Shown piece after piece: positions 29,001 to 36,070 of a stretch of 64,000 nt of DNA. The notes beneath the pieces were generated by a model. The model was not told the origin of the DNA and searched no databases. It saw nothing but the letters and a program-made list of their open reading frames with translations. The DNA lies in NCBI RefSeq assembly GCF_018139145.2, contig NC_059477.1, positions 13,379,522 through 13,443,521 on the forward strand, read 5' to 3'. The first letter of the stretch is position 1. Each line of letters starts with the position of its first letter. This DNA comes from Gymnogyps californianus. Taxonomy: Eukaryota; Chordata; Aves; Accipitriformes; Cathartidae. Both the position numbers and the translations under genes were made by a program.

Positions 29001-32000
29001 GTGTTTTATTCTCAAGTGATTAAATACTATAATAACTGCAAAAATGTAAATGCTTTCTTGGCAGTAGTAGTTCCTAGCAATAGCAAATAATGTTGGAATA
29101 CATGTGGTAGCTTGATAACTGACAGCTATGTATGCAAAGATAATCTCGTCTAATAGGTGCCAAATTAATTTGGATAATTCAGACACACCCAAAATATTAG
29201 CAGAAATGGCTGACCTAAGAAAGAATGTTTACAGAGAAGTAATTTTACATCTTGCAAAGTCAGTAAATTACAATTAATTAAAAATAAAAAAAAACCCAAC
29301 AACTTCTTGACTTGTAAACTGAGTAAATCTAACATGAGAGTCACTGAAAGGGAATAGATTTGGGACCTCATACTGTCATTTTTACCACTGGCAGAAGAAC
29401 ACTGCCAAGAGCATTTCTCATCAACTGTCATTTTTGTGCAAATAGGTCATGCAGATCTTTTATGTCAGTGACTTATCAACCAGATCGGTTCAATTGACAA
29501 AGAGGGACCCATTTCTATTGAACGTGAGCACAAAAATTGAGCAGGCCCCTTTCTGACTGTGGCATTACCAGTAATAAAGATTCTGCAAGAACACCACTGT
29601 TGACAGGTCTATTCTTTATTGTAGTGCCAAAAGAATTCAGATTACTCATCCAAAAGGGGTTTAGTTCTACAGTATTAGGCACCATGTGCAGCTAAACATG
29701 CTTAACTCAGCTGGTCTTCCTTTCTTTACAATTTGTTACAGTTTGGTTTTTAAGTAAATATATGTAAATAAGTAAGTATATGTAAATAAGCAAATATATG
29801 TAAGTAAGTAAATATGTGTAAATTAAGTAAATATATGTATGCTGTGTTTCTTCCTGACTCCTTCCTTGGTTTACTACAAACACTGCTATATTTTACAGAT
29901 TAAAGAAGCTTTTGAACAGAGTGTGAGTCTTTCAGCTACTGGCTACTTTAGGTAATATATTTTTGTTCCTTAAAAATGCATAGGTTAGACCAGGACTGAT
30001 TTCTGAAGATAACCAATACCATGAATAGAAGATCCTGTCCAATAGTTCTTTCTAACAGCTCAGCTTATGTTTTATGTAATTCTTTGATATATGGAGGGTT
30101 GGAGTATAAAGTTTAAGTGCTAATTTATGCCTAGCCCTATGTGGACTCTCTAGAAAGTATCAAAAGAATATTTCGTCCCATCTTTACTCCATTTCATAGT
30201 TTGACCCCAGCCAGCAACTAAGCACCATGCAGCCGCTCACCTGTCCCCCCTCCCAGTGGGATGGGGAGGAGGAAAGAAAAAAAAAAAGTAAAACTCGTGA
30301 GTTGAGATAAGAACAGTTTAATAATTAAAGTAAAATAAAATATACTACTAACTCATAATATATAATAATAGTAATGAAAAGGAATATAACAAAAAAAAAA
30401 AAATCAAAGGAAAGACAAGTGATGCACAATGCAATTGCTTACCACATGCTGACCAATGCCTGAGCAGCAATTCACCCCTCCCAGCCAGCTCCCCCCTGTT
30501 TATGTACTGGGCATGACGTTCCATGGTATGGAATACCCCTTTGGCTAGTTCAGGTCAGCTGCCCCAGCTGTGCTCCCCCCCAGCTTCTTGCACACCTGCT
30601 TGCTGGCAGAGCATGGGAAACTGAAAAGTCCTTGGCTTAAGATAAGCGCTACTTAGCAACAACTAAAACATCAGAGTGTTATCAACAGTATTCTCACACT
30701 AAATCCAAAACACAGCACTGTACCAGCTACTAAGAGAATTAACTCTATCCCAGCTGAAACCAGGACACTCCATGATTTGGCCATTAGCAAACCAGAAAGC
30801 ATCAAGAAAGTGACTGCTGCCCATAACAGTAGGTGTGCAAAGTGGGACATAGTTTATTTACTGAAGGTTGTATTGCTAGAAGGTATAAATATTGTTGTAC
30901 TAGAGATTATTTACACTTTTACCGACAAACATGATCACACCGAGTTGCATGACAGGAAGAATGAGTGGCAGCATTAGAATATTTATCCAGCACACATGGG
31001 TAATTAGCAACCAGGTGCACTTGTGGAAAATTAGGCCCATTTAACTCTAGAGCTGAACCTGAAGGTTATTACTCTTTAGAGGAAGGAGAATTTAAAATGT
31101 CTGGTTGAGTTTAAGAGAAAGCTCATGGTAATTTTTTTTTTAAAAACTAACTCAGGAATCAGATGCCATGATTCAGCACTAATTGAAAGCTAGGGGGGGA
31201 CTTAGTGCTCACATGAGAAGTGGGTTTGCTCACTGACCCTAGTTTTGGAGTCATTGTTTTGACCTCTTTGCTTCTGGAGCCTCAGAAAATTCCCACCATA
31301 TATACTCTTAGATATGGATTTATTCACAACAGCTTGCTATTGTAGGACACAGTGATCTTAAACACGATTCCCACTGCTCTCTCTCAGTGCAGTCCCGTGG
31401 TCCTTTTTCTCTGAATTCTTTCACAGTGTTTATAAAGAACCAGAAAGGAAAAAGTCCTGTGCTATAACTCAGGTGGGATTCAAAGCAAAGCTGCTCTCTT
31501 AGCCTGCTGTGCCTTATATCTTCTTTCCCTCCACCTGTATTTACCTACTTATCAATAGCAACTTTTCAGGTATTCAGGCAGCCTGGAGTAAGTTGAAGAG
31601 GCACTTCACAAACCCCTACTTATTTAAAACACTGAGAAAAGCCCAAACAAAATGTCCCTTCCTGCTGTTAAGTCTGTTCAAGTATGTTTTCTGCTTACGC
31701 AGCCCTTTAGGAATGTTGATATCCTCCAAAGCAATGAGCAACAGTCATACGTTGCTATTGACATTTAATGGTGTCCAAAAACATCTGCAGATCCCTGAGC
31801 CTCAAATCCTGTATTGATCTAGTTCTTATCCAGTCATATTCTCTACATCCAAGAATCTCAAAGCCAGCTGAGGTAGATGGGATGTGAGAAGTTGAATATG
31901 TGGATTTTGTGTATCCCTTTTTCAATGCACGGTTCAATGGTCTGAATTATACTATAATTGTTTTATGGGGTATAATTTTAAATATGCTCAAGAAAGACAT

Positions 32001-35000
32001 TTCAGTCATATATGGTCAGAAAATATGCCTTGGTCACATAGCTCACATGATTGGGAGATACCGCATTTCACTGTCCTCTTGCGTCTGTTGAATTTACCCC
32101 ATGAGTCCTGACTACTATAGTCTCCTCAGTTAGTCCCACTCCCTTCTAAGTAATTATACCTTTATTTCAATATTCCTGTTTTAACCCTCTCACTCATTCT
32201 GTAGACAGTTTCTGTAATTTTAACTGTTTCATTTATCTCTTGTAAATTATTCTTTCATAGGTCCTGACCAGTTTTCCTCCCTTTTTCTGAATTCCTTTAT
32301 GTGCTATTACCTCAGCAACTGTTACCTTAAATTTGTATTCTGTACTTGATTACCATGTCTTTATTAGTATATTTCTGGGATTATGCTGGTTATAGACTCT
32401 CCTGAACTGAAATAACTTGCTTGTCTGCTAAATTTTATATAAATACCAGCTCCATCAAACCTAAACTACTAGTGCTCTGTAGGATTTCATGGAACTTAAC
32501 TGTTGGGGTCCTGACCTGTTATTTAAGATTTCATTTGAAGTAGTTTCAAACTTTCATGTGCTCATCTGCTTTGTTATGATGCAAACATTCATTAATTTTT
32601 TTCTTGTGGACTTTGTTTCTTCCATCAGAGGTTACAATGAAAACATGGATTGGGAGAAAGGGGAAGGACAGCCATTCACATATTTTCTTTATGGAGCTGC
32701 TTGTTCAGAGGTTGAAATTAACTGTTTAACAGGAGATCACAAGGTAATAACTGAGTGTCACGGAAGTTTTGTAAATAATGTGAATGAGGTTTGTTTGTAT
32801 CACTGGATGCTCCAACAACCATTCAGGTTTTGCATTAATAAGTCACCTGTCTTCACAGGATAGTAAATACATCAACAATGTAAATGCAAATTACAGGTGG
32901 AGCAGAATGAAAGCTGTGCAGTGTTAACCAGCTTTTGGCACATCTGTATTAATGTCATATGGGTTCACCTTTTGGGTTATGGCAGACATCTGACATGTTC
33001 TTCGCCTGTTCTCTCCCTGTTTGCCAGCAAACAAATTACAGCAGAGCTAAATATTCTATTTCCAGGCTTTTGACCATCTAGACAGCTAAATGTCATAGAC
33101 TGCTGATCATATGCCCTCTATCTCTACTTATTTATGTGGGGATTTCCTTGTGCAGTGGGAAAAATTTGGCAGGGCTGTCTCTGGCTAAATTTCTGTTAAA
33201 GTTGAGACAAGCCTGTCTTGCTTATAATAGGGTATTGGAAACTACTTTGAAATTGTGTACACAGAGGGGCCTCTGTCTTAGCATATATTATTCCACTGAA
33301 TACCAACTTTAACCCACATTATGCCTCCACTCCATGCATCTCTCTCAGTAATATGCATTTGAATTTTATTGACAGAATCTCAGAACAGACATTGTTATGG
33401 ACATTGGATGCAGCATAAATCCAGCTGTGGATATAGGACAGGTATGTGCCAAGAATTTCCTGCTGTCTTATTTCTATTACACTGATAGCCTTATCTGAAG
33501 TGAAGATTACCTCATTAATTCAGAAAACATTAATTTGTTACTAGATAATAAGTCATACATCATATTAGATGGTCCTTTACTTGTAGACTTGCCCCATTTG
33601 AGTCAGTGTCAGAGTTTTGTAGATGTCAATGAAGCTTGAATTTTACCCATGGTGTCAACCTGTAGTACTTCCTGTATGTATATATGCCCACTATCTGCTG
33701 GACTTAAATCCTGTTTGTGATCTACAGTCTCCAAATTCTCCTGTTGTTTGACCTGCCTTCCCCACTTGATAGCAGGGAAACATCTTTCTTCATTGCAGGC
33801 TGGTCCACAGATCTCATCAGTTCATCATGAAAGCATTTGTCTCTGCCTGGTATGAGAGAGGAGTGTGAAAGCTTTTCCCATCATGGTAGCCCCAAACTGT
33901 TGAAGACTCCCATTAGGCAAACAGGAAAGAAAATGGTCTTCTAACAGCTAGTGATACAAATCAGTTCTTGCCAAAGTTTTACCCATTTTACCGAACATGA
34001 GAACGTAAATGCTATTTCTTTTCTTATTTAAAGATTGAAGGTGCCTTTGTTCAAGGCATTGGACTGTACACAATGGAGGAATTAAAGTACTCTCCAGAAG
34101 GAGTCCTCTATACTCGGGGTCCAGATCAATACAAGATCCCTGCTGTTTGTGATATTCCAGAACAGTTTAGTGTTTCCCTGCTGTCATCTTCCCAAAATCC
34201 TTATGCCATCTATGCATCCAAGGTAAGCAAACCATCACAGGGCCTAATTCTTAGATCCCAGGACAAACAGAGAAATTACTCTGATATAAAACATATGTAA
34301 GTTTTCAGTTCCTTCTTCTTTAGCATTTTGAACAAGTGTCCATAAAATGTTTTACGACATCAGGGAAGTTAATACGAAAAGATATAATGCGGGATATTGC
34401 TGCATATCTTTCATGGCTGGCAAGTACTAATTTTAGGGTGTCGGTAACAGACCATACACAGAAGCTGCAAGCTAAATTTAAAACCATACTTTTAAAACAT
34501 GGTGATAAACTGAAGGGCTCGAATAAAAATACCAAAGAAATTGATGGAGAAATCATAATGACAATGAGAGTGTGCAGCTTACTTATGTGTGTTATGCAAT
34601 AAGAAATAGGACTGTATATGTGTATTTATATGAGAGATTGGCTCAAGTATTCAGTTGGTATAATCATTGCTTCAATTTACACCAGCAAATATTCTGGCCA
34701 GTTGCATATAAGTAGTAATGGTAAATCAAGATGAAGGTAATTCTGCAAATTTCCAGCTGTTTCAAGTATTAGGTATACTTTTAGAATATAGTAAAATAAA
34801 ACAGCATGACAGGAGGAAAAAGCATATTTTACAGCAAAAGTTATTAAAGAACAAATAGGTCCTTTAAAATTATTTAAAGCTGTCTCAGTAATACATAATC
34901 AGAAAAGTATTTGTTTGAAAAAAATATCTAGGTGAAGTAGTTACATAGTTGATTTGGAGCTGATCTAGAGAGCTGATACTAATATCCCTCTTCAAACAGA

Positions 35001-36070
35001 GCTTTTATCCTTTTCTGTGAACTTATCTCCTATAATTAACATTAAAATTCACTGTAAGAAGGTGTGATTCTGTCTTCATGCACCATGTTTGGGGAAGACA
35101 TTTGGTTCTCAGATTTTAGCAAGGAGATAAGTGAGATTCAATTGCAATATCCCAATCCAGTCCAGATTAAAATGTTCAATACCACAGCACTGAGAGAATT
35201 ATGGATTAAGGGTGGATTTGACCTATGTTTGAGATAAGGAACAAATGTGAATCTTATGGCAGAACCAGTGAGAGGATGTCAAGCCCACTGAGGTCACTGG
35301 TGGTTGTCCGCAGGGAATTATCATGAGTTTAGGCTTTGTTTCTTAGTTGTATCTGTACCTGGGTTTGGATTGTTTTAATTTTATCTGGCAGTTATTCTAA
35401 TTTCAGTTTAGCAATGAGCCAAAGAGATTCTAAAATCAACAGCCAATATTTGAAATCAACCTTTTTAGCTCCCTGGAAGCAGCTACCATCAGAAGACTTG
35501 GTGTGATCTAAGCTTGCTTCCACTAAATCTAAAATAAACTTCCTTACTGAAGGATGAAACACTTTTTGAGTCACTGACTTTTAAGCTTTTTAGTTGATAT
35601 TGATATGGCATGCGCTCTCATTTGCTCAAAACCTACACCTGACTTCTTTTTTTTTTCTTTTTCAGGGGATAGGTGAGGCAGGACTTTTCTTGGGATGCTC
35701 TGTGTTCTTCGCTTTGAGAGATGCAGTAACTAGTGTGAGGAATGAAAGAGGACTGAAAAAGACCTTTGCACTGAACAGCCCTCTGACTGCTGAACAAATA
35801 CGGGCAAGCTGCGCAGATGACTTTACAGAGATGGTAATATGAAGGTGGGGGAAGGCTCTGTTTAAGTATCTCTGGGTAGAAGTGCACACTGCTTTTGGCA
35901 CCCTTGAATGGTGGGGTGCCTAATGATGTCTCCAACTGGTCATACTTTGTATACAGCAATATCATATGGCACCTTGTAATTGAAATGTCTGGTAACAGGT
36001 CTCACTCACACAAGTTATTCCACCAAATGCCATTCAAGCAATGTATTGGAATTTCCCTGGGTTTGTATAA
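777..36070 (+). CDS. AOX1: Aldehyde oxidase gene A (AOX1-like), exons 8-35; 5' exons lie outside the window
   Basis: This is a spliced gene for an aldehyde oxidase, a cytosolic molybdo-flavoenzyme that oxidises aldehydes and N-heterocycles with O2 as acceptor. Twenty-seven exons join without a stop into 1126 codons, and a tentative last exon adds 23. With seven missing 5' exons of about 198 codons (measured in gene B) the protein would be near 1347 residues, the usual AOX size. Seen in order are the linker and FAD domain (exons 8-16) and the Moco domain (exons 17-35), with [39 protein letters not shown] and GIGEAG. Leu follows GAFGGK and Val precedes SLLKMDN, where XDH has Glu802 and Arg880, so XDH is excluded. 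The AOX1 name rests on upstream position and on the long exon 18. Family identity is nearly certain; orthology is inferred. Confidence 0.93.
1990..2134 (+). CDS. AOX1: Gene A exon 9 (start of FAD domain)
   Basis: The 145-nt exon runs from CAG|AGAATGGCT to GTGG|GTATGT. It encodes a [15 protein letters not shown] segment and [12 protein letters not shown], the FAD pyrophosphate-binding loop of the XDH/AOX family. Length and phase match gene B exon 9. Confidence 0.95.
2299..2391 (+). CDS. AOX1: Gene A exon 10 (FAD domain)
   Basis: The 93-nt exon follows TAG and ends at ACG|GTCAGT. It encodes [20 protein letters not shown], which aligns with the KFKGVFHPVIISP stretch of human AOX1. Confidence 0.94.
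2392..4775 (+). other. Gene A intron 10
   Basis: The first 1.4 kb is unusually AT-rich unique sequence (about 2820-3660). The rest holds a solo LTR. No coding signal is seen outside the LTR. Confidence 0.75.
3781..4378 (-). mobile_element. Solo LTR 1, ERVL-like endogenous retrovirus
   Basis: On the minus strand the element begins TGTCCTGG and ends ACGACA, with a TATATAAAC box (plus strand about 4107-4114) and an A/T-rich segment downstream. It is bounded by the perfect 5-bp duplication TATAC (3776-3780 and 4379-4383). Five-base duplications are typical of ERVL (class III) elements. No internal viral sequence is present, so this is a solo LTR left by recombination. It shares many diagnostic variants with LTR 3. 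It is antisense to gene A in intron 10. Confidence 0.88.
4776..4927 (+). CDS. AOX1: Gene A exon 11 (FAD domain)
   Basis: The 152-nt exon between ACAG and GCT|GTATGT encodes [16 protein letters not shown] and ends with GEQIRNVA. These are the FAD-domain TLGA motif and the conserved GxQIRN motif. Length equals gene B exon 11. Confidence 0.95.
5169..5262 (+). CDS. AOX1: Gene A exon 12 (FAD domain)
   Basis: The 94-nt exon encodes [20 protein letters not shown], the family's LGGxI...SDLNPxL FAD-binding segment. The donor is AGAG|GTAAGA. Confidence 0.95.
6126..6718 (-). mobile_element. Solo LTR 2, ERVL-like endogenous retrovirus
   Basis: It belongs to the same family as LTR 1, in the same antisense orientation, with a TATA box near 6439-6446 and the perfect target duplication TGTGC (6121-6125 and 6719-6723). 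Its U3 differs from LTRs 1 and 3 (CCCCTCCAGCCTTCTTGC instead of ACACCTGCTTGC), so it is a different subfamily. No viral genes flank it. It lies in intron 12. Confidence 0.88.
7979..8024. repeat. Poly(G) run of 46
   Basis: Forty-six consecutive G are followed by CGGGG and an A/C-rich stretch. Such a run can form G-quadruplex structures and is hard to sequence, so its exact length is doubtful. It lies in intron 12, 427 nt before exon 13. Confidence 0.9.
8452..8561 (+). CDS. AOX1: Gene A exon 13 (FAD domain)
   Basis: The 110-nt exon follows a long T-rich acceptor and ends AGGAAG|GTAAGT. It encodes [11 protein letters not shown] and [14 protein letters not shown], matching the EILVSVxIPYSRK end of the human FAD-domain exon. 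Confidence 0.95.
9420..9604 (+). CDS. AOX1: Gene A exon 14 (FAD domain)
   Basis: The 185-nt exon begins at CTCAG|GGGGAG and ends GGAAG|GTACAA. It encodes [22 protein letters not shown] and DLSIFYGG. The AFRQAxRxENA pattern is AOX-type; the corresponding XDH segment carries RRxDDIA. Confidence 0.95.
10761..10923 (+). CDS. AOX1: Gene A exon 15 (C-terminal FAD subdomain)
   Basis: The 163-nt exon opens with [12 protein letters not shown] across the junction and continues to [14 protein letters not shown]. This matches human [12 protein letters not shown] and the helical end of the FAD domain. The donor is ACG|GTAAAT. Confidence 0.95.
11793..11885 (+). CDS. AOX1: Gene A exon 16 (FAD-Moco linker) with GC splice donor
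   Basis: The 93-nt exon encodes the variable linker ending MPQSIQIYQ. The same exon of gene B is also 93 nt and ends [10 protein letters not shown] at CAG|GTGAGG. Here the donor reads CAG|GCAAGT, a GC-AG intron with an otherwise optimal donor. Reading on meets a stop after SDLF, so splicing at this site is required. Confidence 0.92.
11886..13831 (+). other. Gene A intron 16 (GC-AG)
   Basis: The intron starts with GCAAGT instead of GT and ends GTACAG. The G-rich tract near 13798-13810 lies shortly before the acceptor. I see no other element. Confidence 0.8.
13832..14001 (+). CDS. AOX1: Gene A exon 17 (start of Moco domain)
   Basis: The 170-nt exon encodes [19 protein letters not shown], then VYIDDLP and SSRAHAKIV, the entry to the molybdenum domain. 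It is one of the exons best conserved between the two genes. The donor is ATTGT|GTAAGT. Confidence 0.96.
15332..15458 (+). CDS. AOX1: Gene A exon 18 (Moco domain)
   Basis: The 127-nt exon encodes [20 protein letters not shown] and ends EIIFARNK. It is 15 nt longer than gene B exon 18. From memory, human AOX1 has the same longer spacing here, which supports the AOX1 name. Confidence 0.93.
15992..16114 (+). CDS. AOX1: Gene A exon 19 (Moco domain)
   Basis: The 123-nt exon encodes [15 protein letters not shown] and [17 protein letters not shown], matching the human GQLVCAVLADS and LEPLILTIE segments. The donor is GAG|GTACTA. Confidence 0.95.
17296..17392 (+). CDS. AOX1: Gene A exon 20 (Moco domain)
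   Basis: The 97-nt exon encodes [20 protein letters not shown], matching human ESIQHNSSFKPERKLEYGNV. The acceptor is CTGCAG and the donor AAG|GTAAAC. Confidence 0.94.
17601..18030 (-). mobile_element. CR1 LINE fragment (5'-truncated 3' end)
   Basis: The plus strand starts AATCACAGAATAATTAGGTT and continues GGAAAGGGGTCATCTAGCCC, the reverse complement of the avian CR1 3' end, so the element lies on the minus strand. Only the 3'-terminal ~430 bp is present, as usual for CR1, and it is well diverged. It lies in intron 20, about 300 nt before exon 21. The right edge is approximate. Confidence 0.82.
18327..18451 (+). CDS. AOX1: Gene A exon 21 (Moco active-site loop)
   Basis: The 125-nt exon encodes [12 protein letters not shown] and [18 protein letters not shown]. 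The Gln of GGQEHF corresponds to bovine XDH Gln767, close to the molybdenum. CR1 fragments lie in both flanking introns. Confidence 0.96.
18857..19292 (-). mobile_element. CR1 LINE fragment (5'-truncated 3' end)
   Basis: The left end has ATCATAGAATGGTTTGGG, the CR1 3'-terminal motif in reverse complement. The body shows typical CR1 blocks such as CAACTTCTCTGGGCAACCTG and CTGGAGCCTTCTATTCTCCA. It is truncated at its 5' end near 19292. It lies in intron 21 in the same orientation as the previous CR1. Confidence 0.9.
19908..20041 (+). CDS. AOX1: Gene A exon 22 (Moco active site, GGAFGGK)
   Basis: The 134-nt exon encodes [17 protein letters not shown]. The Phe of GGAFGG corresponds to bovine XDH Phe798. 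The residue after FGGK is Leu, where XDH has catalytic Glu802 and human AOX1 has Val. This supports AOX over XDH. Confidence 0.96.
21354..21441 (+). CDS. AOX1: Gene A exon 23 (Moco domain)
   Basis: The 88-nt exon encodes [20 protein letters not shown] and ends RHPFIGKYK, the strongly conserved [10 protein letters not shown] motif. The donor is AAA|GTGAGT. Confidence 0.96.
22477..22563 (+). CDS. AOX1: Gene A exon 24 (Moco domain)
   Basis: The 87-nt exon encodes [20 protein letters not shown] and ends DDSVL. It matches human [13 protein letters not shown]. Confidence 0.94.
22564..24880 (+). other. Gene A intron 24
   Basis: About 2.3 kb of AT-rich unique sequence. I see no repeat family, RNA gene or coding signal in it. 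Confidence 0.65.
24881..25072 (+). CDS. AOX1: Gene A exon 25 (Moco active site)
   Basis: The 192-nt exon encodes [19 protein letters not shown] and [11 protein letters not shown]. The Phe after RG is bovine XDH Phe914. Val before SLLKMDN sits where XDH has Arg880 and human AOX1 has Met. The donor is AAG|GTGACG. Confidence 0.96.
25376..25603 (+). CDS. AOX1: Gene A exon 26 (Moco domain), weak donor
   Basis: The 228-nt exon encodes [34 protein letters not shown] and [19 protein letters not shown]. It ends at CTCAG|GTTCGT, a below-average donor. Reading through adds only seven codons before a stop. Confidence 0.95.
26226..26570 (+). pseudogene. Decayed coding-like segment of unknown parent gene
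   Basis: One frame of 115 codons has two internal stops (codons 25 and 44). The last 70 codons are open and look protein-coding, with [37 protein letters not shown] and a terminal KALNR before TAA. The first part reads [19 protein letters not shown]. It does not resemble AOX, and I do not recognise the parent. No poly(A) tail or target duplication is visible, so a processed pseudogene is only an inference. It lies in gene A intron 26, about 110 nt before exon 27. Confidence 0.4.
26679..26774 (+). CDS. AOX1: Gene A exon 27 (Moco domain)
   Basis: The 96-nt exon encodes [20 protein letters not shown] then [10 protein letters not shown]. THGGxEMGQG is a family hallmark that contacts the cofactor. 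Confidence 0.96.
27481..27609 (+). CDS. AOX1: Gene A exon 28 (Moco domain)
   Basis: The 129-nt exon encodes [31 protein letters not shown] and DVNGMAVK. The region corresponds to the cofactor-binding TSTxTVPN...ADLNG stretch of human AOX1. Confidence 0.95.
28111..28185 (+). CDS. AOX1: Gene A exon 29 (Moco domain)
   Basis: The 75-nt exon encodes [20 protein letters not shown] then TWNDW, nearly identical to human AOX1 in this stretch. The donor is TGG|GTAAGA. Confidence 0.95.
29751..29840. repeat. AT-rich minisatellite
   Basis: About five imperfect copies of a TAAGTAAATATATGTAAA-like unit lie in intron 29, ending 58 nt before the exon 30 acceptor. Units vary by one to three substitutions. 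Confidence 0.8.
29899..29951 (+). CDS. AOX1: Gene A exon 30 (Moco domain)
   Basis: This short 53-nt exon encodes [17 protein letters not shown]. It matches human AFDESINLSAVGYFRG once joined to exon 31. Confidence 0.93.
29952..32628 (+). other. Gene A intron 30
   Basis: The 2.7-kb intron contains the third solo LTR. The remaining 1.8 kb is unique sequence without a recognisable feature. Confidence 0.7.
30192..30767 (-). mobile_element. Solo LTR 3, ERVL-like endogenous retrovirus, eroded
   Basis: It is of the same subfamily as LTR 1 and again antisense in gene A (intron 30). The target duplication CTCCA is intact (30187-30191 and 30768-30772). The outer end has decayed from the family's ACGACA to ATGAAA. 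The TATA box is disrupted (GTTTATGTACTGG on the plus strand), so it is probably an inactive promoter. No viral coding sequence is present. Confidence 0.86.
32629..32743 (+). CDS. AOX1: Gene A exon 31 (Moco domain)
   Basis: The 115-nt exon encodes [19 protein letters not shown] then [18 protein letters not shown]. This is a family-diagnostic motif followed by AAG|GTAATA. Confidence 0.96.
33376..33441 (+). CDS. AOX1: Gene A exon 32 (Moco domain)
   Basis: The 66-nt exon encodes [20 protein letters not shown]. Human AOX1 differs here at only a few positions. The donor is CAG|GTATGT. Confidence 0.95.
34034..34222 (+). CDS. AOX1: Gene A exon 33 (Moco domain)
   Basis: The 189-nt exon encodes [36 protein letters not shown] and [12 protein letters not shown]. 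It matches the GAFIQGMGLYTIEEL and [15 protein letters not shown] motifs of AOX1. Confidence 0.95.
34223..35665 (+). other. Gene A intron 33
   Basis: The 1.4-kb AT-rich intron ends in a long T/C tract before the exon 34 acceptor. Short open frames in it have no recognisable similarity. Confidence 0.65.
35666..35833 (+). CDS. AOX1: Gene A exon 34 (catalytic Glu)
   Basis: The 168-nt exon encodes [20 protein letters not shown] then [20 protein letters not shown]. The Glu of GIGE is the catalytic base (bovine XDH Glu1261). GEAGLFLG is AOX-type; XDH has GEPPLFLA. Reading through meets a stop two codons after ATG|GTAATA, so one more exon is expected. Confidence 0.96.
35999..36070 (+). CDS. AOX1: Gene A proposed terminal exon 35
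   Basis: The proposed 72-nt exon follows AACAG and is in phase with exon 34. It ends with TAA after VIPPN...YWNFPGFV. The human exon encodes IPRDEPGSYVPWNVPI, so IP, WN and P are shared in order. Five extra residues precede IP, the usual PW is missing, the acceptor has a poor pyrimidine tract, and the intron would be only 165 nt. No in-phase exon with a PW motif was found down to 41160. The true last exon could be elsewhere. Confidence 0.45.
   Translation, partial: VSLTQVIPPNAIQAMYWNFPGFV

Noticed and set aside
777..36070. Gene A as xanthine dehydrogenase (XDH)
   Set aside because: The XDH Glu after FGGK and the Arg of exon 25 are replaced, exon 34 has GEAGLFLG instead of GEPPLFLA, and the FAD domain lacks the RRxDDIA stretch.
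777..36070. Gene A as a pseudogene
   Set aside because: All 27 well-supported exons keep phase and frame with no stop, and the catalytic Glu and cofactor motifs are intact. The GC donor is a known functional type.
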